The notes under the pieces were generated by a model. The model did not search any database. It was not told the origin of the DNA and worked only from the letters and a program-made list of their open reading frames with translations. Position numbers and translations under genes: made by a program. This document shows, piece by piece, positions 56,101-64,000 of a stretch of 64,000 nt of DNA. The number at the start of each line of letters is the position of its first letter. The stretch's first letter is position 1. The stretch covers positions 26,755,913 to 26,819,912 of the forward strand of contig NC_057923.1 of assembly GCF_018873765.1 (NCBI RefSeq). The letters run 5' to 3'. The stretch is from Telopea speciosissima. Lineage: Eukaryota; Streptophyta; Magnoliopsida; Proteales; Proteaceae.

Positions 56101-59100
56101 AGAGGTCTAAAACCTACTGAGATGGGGTTCCAAGTTGGAAAAAAAAAATTACAAAAACTCGCCAAGATCTCGACTCGACTCGGTTTTAGGCTGGGCCGAG
56201 ATGGCTCCGAAACCCGAGTTTTCGAACCCTGTTTTAGGCTGGGCCTAGAATTGTCAAGAGGGTTGTGTGTGGATCCCATGTACCATATTTAGATATTTTT
56301 GTGGCTTTTGGCATTGGTATTGCAAGATTAAAAGAAAAATGCAGAAACAATCATTTCAGAGGGGTTAATAACATGATATGGATAACCCCAGGGGGTCAGC
56401 TCAGTTGGCAAAAGGCAAACTCTTCAAACAAGAGATCATGAGTTCAAACCACCTTGGGGCAGTACTATGGAGTCGTGACTATTATTTTTATTCATCCAAA
56501 AAAAAAAAAAAATAACATGATATGGAGGGCAAAGTGGGGAATCAAAAGTCAAGTGAATATCTGATATGAAAGTTCCACTTTTTAGATACATCAGAAAATT
56601 TGACCCATTGCCATCATTAGAGGAGATAACTATCCCAATTTAAGGGAGTTTTTCAATTTAGCTGGTTATGCTAAATAAGTTGGGGTTGACCAATCCCATA
56701 TTTCCAACCAGAAGGACGAGATCAAACAAGGCAAGCTCAAGCAATACAATCTAGATCAGCTGTTGACAGCACTACATGTAGTCATGGGGAATACTAGGTG
56801 GTTCAGAAGCATCCATTGATGAGAATTGTCTAGGTGACGTTGTTTAGTAAACAATTAAGTCTCTTGGTGCTTATCACACACAAAACCTTACAAAAGTTTT
56901 AACCTTCGAAGGTGCATTTTCAAGCCATAAACATCAGGCGTGCAAATAGGTGAGAACATTCTGTAATCTGTAGGACTATCAGGGTGAATTTGATCAGGGA
57001 CACAATATTGGGTAGCAACCCTCAAGATTTGCCCCATCCCCCTCACCATACCAGGCGTATATGCTAATCCATCACACCCTGTAGGTTTGCCCCATCCCCA
57101 CCAGACCATGCATATATGCTAATCTATCATCATGAGTTCTTGACAGGGATACAGAGCTATAACAACATCAAATAAGCTCTAAACTGAATTTGACCAGTGT
57201 TACCAAAGCACTAACAAAGATTGGTCAGGAATGGGGACCCCACACATGCTATTTAGTACAAGTAAGAAATCATACCAGAACGCAACAAATTCTGTGACTG
57301 CACTGAATTTGGTGGCACAGTCTGCAAGGAACAACAATGGATCTAAATACTCTATCAGGACTTAGGCACTTAAGTGACCTATCATATCACTAAATTGTTA
57401 CTTTTGAATATCTATCACACACACACACAGTTGTTACTTTTGAAGATCTATTAAAAAAAAAAATTTCCAAGGACAGAAACATGTAGGCTCCCTTTGGTTG
57501 AAAGGGAAATTAAATTTTATGCAGTTTATACAATCACATGGGATAGTGATTATAAAAACTTCCTTCTTAAGTTTGAAAATTTCACTTCCCTTCCTTTAAT
57601 ATCCCTTGCAACCAAATGGAACCATTGGGAAATGGGAACTTCCAATAGTGTTTGGAAACTGGACCAGCCTTTGACCTTTTTTTTTGTTTGGGGGGTGATG
57701 GCAAGTGTCGAATGGTTTTAACTGGTGAGTTTGAGGTCCTCTTGGTGAGTGAATCGCACGCTTGGAAGAGTGAGCAACCCCAGAGTTAAGTGGTACTCTA
57801 TGACCCTTGATTTAAGCGGTCCTTTCTGACCTTTGTTATCATGTACTTTGTTCCTCATTGTGCAATAAAACCCCCTTTCATTTTCCATCTTATTTTGCAC
57901 TTTCATTTTGAGTTATATCACTCAGCCAAGTCCATTTAATCAGTATGAGCTTATCGAATCTTTCAAGACAGATATGTGGACATTTAAGTGTCAGCTGTCA
58001 ACTCACTCATTTCGACGACAAAACGAGCCAGGTCAAGTCTCAAAAACTACATGCATTGCAATAAATCTGATGTAGATAAGTCACCTAAAGGGTCTATTTT
58101 ATTGAAAATAAGCTTTGAGTTGGGTCATATATGTATTGGGACTTTGATCCCAATGGGTTTACTTCGTAATTGGCCAATTTAATAACCTAAAATATGGGTA
58201 GAAAGTAGGATAATGGGATTTACTTCATTGGTTTAGTTAGAGCCCTATTTTGAGTCTACTTTCTTTATTATTTCACTTTCCTAGTCAATTTAGGATACCT
58301 TATTAGTTAAGAATAGACTTAGGCCTTTCCTTTTTAGTGTCTAAGTCTATTTTTGAGTCTTCTATATAAGTCTGTAAGGGAGGCCAGCATTGTACACGAA
58401 TTTGATTAATGAATATTGGCTTGCGCCTTTGTGAAAATCCTGAGATAGGATGGGTGAGATTCCCAGGCTGAGATAGCCAACCCAACCTTCCCCCCCATCC
58501 CCTTCCATCGGTTCTTGATTCCAAACCCTAGTTTCAGTCAAATCGAGTTCAAGAGTGCTACAAGCTTTTGGGATTTTTCAACTGATTGTCACATCATTTC
58601 TTGAAGATTACTACATCAAGATCATTGCATCGGTTTCTTCTATTGGGGAAGTTCAACTTAATTCTTCAAGAGATTATTCAACTTCAATTGCAGCTTCAAC
58701 AGATCACTGAATTGAAGGATTCTATTATTTAGTTTTCTTGTTCACTTGTGGTTACCAATTTGAGATCTCATTGTTCTGGTATTATTGGACTGATCTTTTG
58801 GTGGGAAATGTTCTTTGTTTTAGATAATGAAACCATTCCATTACTACCGACCCAAAGAAATACAACGTCTCTGAGATATACGGTTTATGCCTCTTTCTCG
58901 TAAGATGCTGGAGGTTTTCTATTTGATCCTGCCTGGGATTGGACCTATTCTGGTTCTAGTCTTACATTAAAATTGGGATACTATTAGACAATCAAAATAA
59001 TCAGACAAAGCAGGGCCCGGAAAATAGAGAAAATAAAGATATCTGCATCTAGCCTCCACCATATCAAAGAGGTAATTGCTATTGGCCACAGTTTATGGAT

Positions 59101-60152
59101 GTCGGTCATCCAGAAAATAATGAAATAAAAAAAATTAAATGAATTAGATAAAAGCACACTGGTAAATATTATTTGGAGCAGAAAGGCCCTAACCTCCCAA
59201 GAACAAGAGTTGCCAGTGCAGTCGTTCCAGAAGCAAGAGCATTGTCCATGGAACAAGCCTCCGCAAGTGCAGTGTCCGTGTGAAGAAATGCAGAAGCAAC
59301 GGCTCTATCAATCTCCCTTGGAAAGTCTACATCCTCTACGATGAACCTTGGCAAATTGTTGCAAGCAAATTCGGCAGCATGCTTTCCTCCATGTCCATCA
59401 AAGACCTGAGCAAAACAAAGAATAATAAAAAGTGACTTGGAAAAAGGTCCTATACTACAATCTATATCAAAATATATATTCTTCAGCATGCAAATATCAT
59501 TTCTAAATTTTCTTTTAGCAATGTCCAGATCATTCAGCGAATTTCTTGTAATTTCAGGCTTCTCAGCTGAAAAGCCTAATGGTTACTCTTACTTTCTCCG
59601 CATTTCTCATGGCATGTTACATCGCGTCAAGATGATGGGAGTTACTTTGTCTCACAAAAGTAATTTAAGTTAGAGAACAGCTGAGGTCCACTCCACAGAA
59701 ACCATTAAAACCACACCACATATAGCCTAATTCTGTGCCCCAGACACATGATCATCGAACTGGACCAACTTTCCAGGTAGGAGATAACCAAGCTGGCATG
59801 ATTGTCCAATTCACTTGCAGGTTCAGCAAGTGTACGGCTAGGGCACAGTTAGACCACAGTTACAGGCTTACAGCCAACATTATGAGAGTGCTAGACTTAT
59901 AATAAGGGAGAGCATTTCGACATATTTGAATAATAATGTCTAGAGACATACCCCATAGAAGGCACTGGGCCCTTCACAGAAACTCTTGAGCCCATATACT
60001 TGTGTAAAATTGTCAACACATATATAAGCATCCTCCATGCTCTGCCGAAAGCCAATGTCAGCCCAACCTCCTGAGCGAACAATTGGGATAAACTCAGTTT
60101 CACAATGATCACTTAGTGCAAGCCCAATGGAGTCATCTGATGTCATTTTCAC
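50164..60152 (-). CDS. Protein phosphatase 2C, last three exons
   Basis: Exons on the minus strand: 60152-59952, 59405-59194, 50728-50164, all with GT-AG introns and continuous reading (326 codons visible). Motifs in order: [36 protein letters not shown] (metal-binding Asp and Gly), [63 protein letters not shown] and [10 protein letters not shown], so all PP2C metal ligands are present. The end [20 protein letters not shown] resembles the Arabidopsis PP2C27/PP2CG1 (At2g33700) subgroup. It removes phosphate from Ser/Thr with Mg or Mn. The exon at 60152 starts at an acceptor (TTTAGCAG), so at least one N-terminal exon lies further right and was not found. The 8.5-kb intron between 59193 and 50729 contains a hAT transposon and a SINE. 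Confidence 0.92.
52058..52205. repeat. Cluster of four 18-bp (near-)palindromes
   Basis: Copies at 52058-52075 (GATTCGGCATGCTGGATC), 52096-52113 (GATCCGGTATGCCGGATT), 52167-52185 (GATCCGGTATTGCCGGATT) and 52188-52205 (GATTCGGTATACCGAATC, a perfect palindrome). The first two lie in a 38-bp tandem duplication. They are 213-360 bases upstream of the transposase start codon, in the subterminal region where hAT transposases often bind. Role inferred only. Confidence 0.7.
52418..55723 (+). pseudogene. hAT-family transposase with BED finger and DUF659 (broken)
   Basis: Exons about 52418-54099, 54216-54348, 54453-54528 and 54615-55723, introns with GT-AG ends. N-terminus: BED finger [20 protein letters not shown], with Gly where the second zinc Cys is expected. 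Then the DUF659 region [19 protein letters not shown] and [18 protein letters not shown], the catalytic [15 protein letters not shown] and [17 protein letters not shown], and the hAT dimerisation region [20 protein letters not shown] and [10 protein letters not shown]. The tail is acidic, Gly- and His-rich. Stops: TAG at 52967, TGA near 54025, TAG near 54624, TGA near 54771. A 7-bp duplication at 53451-53464 shifts the frame. A DNA-transposon transposase, inactive here. Confidence 0.9.
56383..56510 (+). mobile_element. tRNA-derived SINE with poly(A) tail
   Basis: A 16-bp target duplication AATAACATGATATGGA (56367-56382 and 56511-56526) flanks a 128-bp body. It has a box A-like GCTCAGTTGGCAAAAGGC near 56399 and a box B-like GAGTTCAAACC at 56440-56450, the internal RNA polymerase III promoter of a tRNA-type SINE, and ends in about 15 A. 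Family not recognised. It lies in the PP2C intron, just right of the hAT end. Confidence 0.88.
56527..59193. other. Remaining part of the PP2C intron
   Basis: No gene seen. A local duplication of TTTGCCCCATCCCC plus following bases lies near 57026 and 57086. A (CA)n microsatellite near 57416-57430 sits between two copies of GTTACTTTTGAA. The part 58060-58560 looks LTR-like (see separate entry). Confidence 0.5.
58060..58560 (+). repeat. Possible LTR-like remnant
   Basis: The sequence has the look of a plant LTR promoter: TCTATATAAGTCTGTAAGGG near 58360, followed about 60 bases later by GATTAATGAATATTGG and a short transcript-like leader. No second copy, primer site or target duplication was found, so a solo LTR or an ordinary intron segment are both possible. 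Confidence 0.25.
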
Positions 60153-60413
60153 CTGCTAAAGCTATGGTCACCACCTCAAGCCACATAAAGACAAGACAAG
60201 TAAAATCTGAAAAAATAAATACATGAGTGCTTTCTTGTAAGAACAGCAACAGTTTAATAACAATCTTGTTAAAGAAGTTAAATGGATAAAAGTGATGATT
60301 AAATCTTGTTCCTTGTACTCGTACAAAAATGCTCTAATGCTTTTCTGATCCAACTCTTAGTTTGATAAAGGATACCAAATAGGAACCCAAATAGAAGCTG
60401 TTAAACTTTGGGT

Positions 60414-60514
60414 GCAATCACAGCATCTAGGCAACCCAAGGCATTGGAGAGGGTCAAAATCAACGCGACGCCAACTAGGCGACCAAGGTGCCTTGGCGGC
60501 GCTTTGACAACTAT
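60414..60514. repeat. MITE-like fragment adjacent to the copia element
   Basis: AGGCGACCAAGGTGCCTTGG near 60476 and the end GCTTTGACAACTATG (60502-60514) resemble a common plant MITE type with CATAGTTGTCAAAGC termini. Only one end is seen. The first recognisable copia LTR base follows directly. Confidence 0.35.
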
Positions 60515-60793
60515 GAGTGTAATTATGTAAAGAGTCCCTCTATCGTGGACTATGCTTGTCTCTTTTAGTTTTGCTTTAGTAGTTGTACTAGGAGTTTGTT
60601 AGTTTAGTTTTCTTTCTTTTGTTCTTTCCTAGTCTGAATAGGAAAGCTGCCTGTGTACTATGTTTCTTTCTATAAATAAGATTGAAAAGGGGGAGGCTGC
60701 TATCAGTTGTTAAACTCTCTAGCAGCCTCCTTTCTCTTCTTCCTCAATATCTCTTCTCTTGTTTACTGGTTCACTTATTCTGATATTGTCACA
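60515..60793 (+). repeat. 5' LTR of the copia element
   Basis: Aligns with 63043-63330. It lacks about 15 bases (CCATGATAGAGGGAG) present in the right copy and its first dozen bases are not clear. TATA-like TCTATAAATAAG near 60670. Ends TCACA before the primer site. Confidence 0.85.
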
Positions 60794-60805
60794 TGGTATC
60801 AGAGC
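60794..60805 (+). other. Copia primer-binding site (initiator tRNA-Met)
   Basis: TGGTATCAGAGC is the standard plant copia primer site complementary to the 3' end of initiator tRNA-Met. Confidence 0.95.
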
Positions 60806-61650
60806 AATACAACAATAAATCTTCCTTTTCAAATCCTGGTTTGATAGTTCTCTCATAAACAACCTTCGATCCTTGATTGCAGCTACCATAAGCTGCCTAT
60901 CTGGTTCAAGTTGCCCTAGTTATTGACAAACATGACTTAACCTAGGGCACGCTTCTATTTCTACACTGCAGGTTATGAAGAATATGATTTTTTGAAGATC
61001 AATTTTCAAGTTTATGAAGCCTGAGGTTGAATTTTCTGGAGCTTCTGAGATCTGAAGTTCTTATCAGCCATCTGATGCTTCTCATATTTTAAGGGTTATT
61101 TGGCCTATAAGGTAGACTCGATCCAATTTTCAGAGGTTTTAAATGGTCAGATGTTCTGCAATCTGTCTTCTCCAAGTGACCAGCGGATGGTCTATTTTTA
61201 GGGCTAGTTTCAGATCTCTTCTTCTTGTAATTACTTTTAATCTAACGATTCAATTTGGTTGAGATTTTGGGAACTTATTCCCCAGTATCAGGCTCTCCTT
61301 AAATCACTATTTCAGCTCAATCAGATCTGCTATTGTACTAAGATTTGAATTCACCCAAATTTAGGTGTTGTCTCTATCGGCTACTGGTTATTATCAATAT
61401 AAGCTGCTTCTTCCTATCAATTGTGACTCTACTATTGGTTAAACTGGTTGATTGAGCATCATTATTCTGCTACTTCTGATTTCTTCAACTAAATCAAGAT
61501 CTATACTATTCCACTGACTGTGGACTACTCGATGAATGCCTCTCTAATTCCTATACTATCAGTTTGTATGATGGCTGAAGCTAAGGCTCCTGTGGACAAT
61601 GTCCACATAAAGATCACCAATATCAAGTTGAATGGTGTCTAGGGTAACAT
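60806..61650 (+). other. Copia leader region without recognisable coding
   Basis: The region where gag should start. I see no Gag, protease or integrase motif in any frame, only short frames. Confidence 0.5.
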
Positions 61651-62950
61651 GGACTTTGGTGGATTTACCCCCTGGTAAGGACCTTGTGAAGTGTCATTGG
61701 GTGTACACCATCAAGTATAATCCCGATGGTACTGTTGAATGTTTTAAGGCCAGGCTTATTGCAAAAGGGTACACTTAGACATATGGGGTTGATTATTTTG
61801 AGACGTTTTCTCCTATTGCCCGTTTGAATTCTGTTTGTGTTCTCATATCTCTAACATTCAATTTGGACTGCCCCCTCTATCAAATGGATATTAAAAATGC
61901 CTTCCTCTATGGTGACCTACAGGAGGAAGTTTACATGGAGCAACCTCTTGAATATGTTGCTCAAGGGAGAATTCTACTAGAGCATGCAAGCTACATAAGG
62001 CTATCTATTGGTTGAAGCAATCCCCTAGCGCTTGGTTTGACAAATTCAGCAATACTGTTACTCATTGTGGCTTTTCCCAGTGTTATATGGATGATACAAT
62101 TATCTCTAGGAATGATGTATCAGAGATTGCGACAATAAAATCTATATACATCAGCATTTTCAGATGAAGGGCTTGGGTCCTCTCAGGTACTTCCTTGGAA
62201 TTGAGGTCCTACGTAGTATGATAGGAATCAGTCTGTCACAGAGGAAAGATCTTTTATCTGAAACAGGTATGCTTGCTTCCAACCCTGTTGACACTCTTAT
62301 GGACCCTCACCAGAAGCTTGGTACTAATGATGGTGAAGTTCTTGAGGATAAGCATCAGTATAAGAGACTGGTGGATAAGCTTATTTATTTGACCGTTACT
62401 AGGCTAGACATATCCTTTGTTGTTGGGATCATCAATCAGTGTATGCAATCACCCAAGAGATCTCATTGGGATGCAGATCCTAAGATATCTTAAAGGAGCT
62501 CCAGGAAAAGGGCTTATTTATAAATCTCATCAGAGAGTTGATCTGGTAGAGTTCTCTGATTCTAACTAGGCTGGTTCTACCAGCGATAGAAGGTCCACTA
62601 CTGGATATTGTACCTTTATTGGAGGTAACCTAGTCACTTGGCACAATAAGAAACAAACAACTGTGGCTAGGTCTAGTGCCGAAGAGGATTATAGAACTAT
62701 GGCTCATACTGCCATTGAACTTATGTGATTGAAGTCATTACTCCAAGAATTGTGGTTTCCAGTTACTTCTCCTATGAAGATTTTATGTGATAATCAAGCT
62801 ACAATCTATATTGCTAGCAATCCAGTGTTCCACGAACGAACAAACACATTGAAGTTGACTGTCACTTTGTGCGGGATGCAGTCATGAAGAAACTTCTGGT
62901 TACTCCATTCGTCTCCTCTATTGATCAGCTTGGCAACTTGTTCACTAAGT
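61651..62950 (+). pseudogene. Copia reverse transcriptase and RNase H (broken)
   Basis: RT start: LPPGKDLVKCHWVYTIKYNP and FKARLIAKGYT, a TAG near 61778, then YGVDYFETFSPIARLNSV and YQMDIKNAFLYGDLQEEVYM (catalytic Asp region). A frame change near 61970 leads to a shortened SAWFDKF..CGFSQ and YMDDTII stretch. The RT end is MKGLGPLRYFLGIEVLRS and YKRLVDKLIYLT (62164-62493). RNase H: AGSTSDRRSTTGYCTFIGGN, NKKQTTVARSSAEEDYR, CDNQATIYIASNP. Frameshifts and stops throughout; the part between RT motifs is shortened. Typical copia order, dead copy. Confidence 0.88.
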
Positions 62951-63028
62951 CTTTGTTCAGTCCAGCATTCCGGAAGGGCTGTTCCAAGCTGGGCATGGGT
63001 GGTTTGTATGCTCTAGCTTGAGGGGGAG

Positions 63029-63330
63029 TGTTAAACCGTAGGTGTAATTATGTAAACCATGATAGAGGGAGTCCCTCTATCGTGGACTATGCTTGTCTCT
63101 TTTAGTTTTGCTTTCCTAGTTGTACTAGGAGTTTGTCAGTTTAGTTTTCTTTCTTTTGTGCTTTCCTATTCTGAATAGGAAAGCTGCCTGTGTACTATGT
63201 TTCTTTCTATAAATAAGATTGGAAAGGGGGAGGCTGCTATTGGTTATTAAACTCTCTAGCAGCCTCTTTTCTCTTCTTCCTCAATCTCTCTTCTCTTGTT
63301 TACTGGTTCTCTTATTCTGATACTGTCACA
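63029..63330 (+). repeat. 3' LTR of the copia element
   Basis: TGTTAAACCGTAGG...GTCACA, 302 bases. It contains a hairpin GATAGAGGGAGTCCCTCTATC-like inverted repeat (63062-63082), one arm of which is missing from the left LTR. TATA-like TCTATAAATAAG near 63208. Confidence 0.9.
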
Positions 63331-64000
63331 GCAGTTGTCAAAAGCAGAAATAGGCAACAGCTGTGGCACCCCAAAAAAAAAAAATGAAGAAACCAAGCTC
63401 AAGAAATTGAGAAGTGGGATGGATGTACACCAGAAAATGCATCATATGCTAGGAAGGAAAGGTGAAGTGACAAGATAAAAGAAAATAAGGTAGACACAAG
63501 AGAAGGTTGATACAAGATTCACTTAAGTGAATAGCATAAAAGAATGGAAGGGCAATGCAGCTCCAACAGACAAGGATGGATGACTCCAAAGAGGGAAAAG
63601 ACAAAACCAGAAAACGGTAACAGAAGGGGTGCCACAAAATACTTCAGCCACAGCTTGGCTGCCTTGCAATAATTAAACATGAATCTGGCAGCTACAGTTT
63701 CTTGTGCATGTGTTCATTTACATGAAAACAAACTGCCATACCAAAAGGATTCCCAACAACTGGTCAAAGGCAATTTGCTATTATCTTTGCATTGAATCAA
63801 TTGCAAGGCATTCTTGGAATTTCAATCTTACAAGCACAAAGTCCACTTATCATGGTGATTCAATCTAAAGCTCAAGCCAAAACAATTCATTTCACAGAAT
63901 GATTAGTGAATTAAGGTGTGAATGTGTGATAGTGGGTTTAAGCCCGGCCAGTCAAGTCCTGGACCCAGCATGCAGTTTTATATAGCACGGGCTCTCAGGC
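63331..64000. other. Right end of window, nothing recognised
   Basis: AT-rich, with a short A run (63374-63383). No gene, repeat boundary or PP2C first exon could be identified. Confidence 0.4.

Larger units (their letters stand above)
51427..56230 (+). mobile_element. hAT transposon in a PP2C intron (ends approximate)
   Basis: A hAT transposase gene (52418-55723) lies in a block whose right end reads CCGAGTTTTCGAACCCTG at about 56213-56230, a common hAT terminus in reverse complement (CAGGGTTCGAAAACTCGG). The left end is not clear: no matching CAGGG terminus is visible, but AAAATTACAATATCTCGCC at 51431 resembles AAAATTACAAAAACTCGCC at 56147 in direct orientation. No 8-bp target duplication could be fixed. 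It is antisense to PP2C. Confidence 0.65.
60515..63330 (+). mobile_element. Short Ty1/copia retrotransposon, internally deleted
   Basis: LTRs about 60515-60793 and 63029-63330. The primer site TGGTATCAGAGC (60794-60805), complementary to initiator tRNA-Met, directly follows the left LTR. The polypurine tract GAGGGGGAG (63020-63028) precedes the right LTR. The interior is only 2.2 kb and holds the reverse transcriptase and RNase H part of pol; gag, protease and integrase are missing. No target duplication could be identified, and the left LTR start is degraded or replaced. Confidence 0.85.

Noticed and set aside
58060..58560. Solo LTR
   Set aside because: Only promoter-like look; no target duplication, partner or primer site, so kept as a low-confidence repeat entry only.
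1..64000. rRNA and tRNA genes
   Set aside because: No rRNA-like stretch or complete tRNA cloverleaf seen by eye; the only Pol III box motifs belong to the two SINEs. A tRNA scan would settle it.

Overview
The window is nuclear DNA from a flowering plant with a large, transposon-rich genome. The evidence is plant-specific gene families (an organelle PPR editing factor and a plant-type PP2C), plant Athila- and Tat-type Ty3/gypsy elements, a plant mobile domain (PMD) gene, an Au-type SINE and a Ty1/copia element with an initiator-Met primer site. The species cannot be named from the sequence. There is no prokaryotic or organellar gene organisation.

Positions 1-42842 are a nested stack of LTR retrotransposons. 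Element 1 (1-6686, +, 5' LTR cut by the window edge) is an Athila-like element without pol. It sits in the integrase of element 2 (6687-~12126, -), a decayed Tat-type gypsy element whose LTR carries a 584-bp hAT-type MITE. Element 3 (12318-22943, -) is a near-complete Athila-like element with a perfect 5-bp target duplication; it splits an RNase H-like remnant. A short palindromic MITE (23179-23309) follows. Element 4 (23979-42842, +) is a Tat-type element with 573-bp LTRs, a pol riddled with stops, and an antisense gene in its 3' region. Its integrase is interrupted by element 5 (29655-37590, +), an LTR element with no gag-pol that carries a multi-exon PMD gene and three tandem-repeat arrays.

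Positions 42843-64000 are the genic part. An intact intronless 835-codon PPR gene, the apparent orthologue of chloroplast RNA-editing factor CRR21, lies at 43119-45626 (+). Converging on it is a PP2C phosphatase gene (-) whose last three exons are at 60152-59952, 59405-59194 and 50728-50164. Its 8.5-kb penultimate intron holds a decayed autonomous hAT transposon (about 51427-56230) and a tRNA-derived SINE. Upstream of the first visible PP2C exon is a short, internally deleted copia element (about 60515-63330). The 5' end of the PP2C gene was not found.

Only CRR21 looks intact throughout; PP2C looks intact over the part that is visible. All transposon reading frames carry stops, frameshifts or catalytic substitutions. 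No clear new biochemical system is present. The most interesting structures are the PMD-carrying element nested in a Tat integrase, the antisense gene of element 4, the strongly biased CAG-to-TAG decay, and the palindrome cluster upstream of the hAT transposase.
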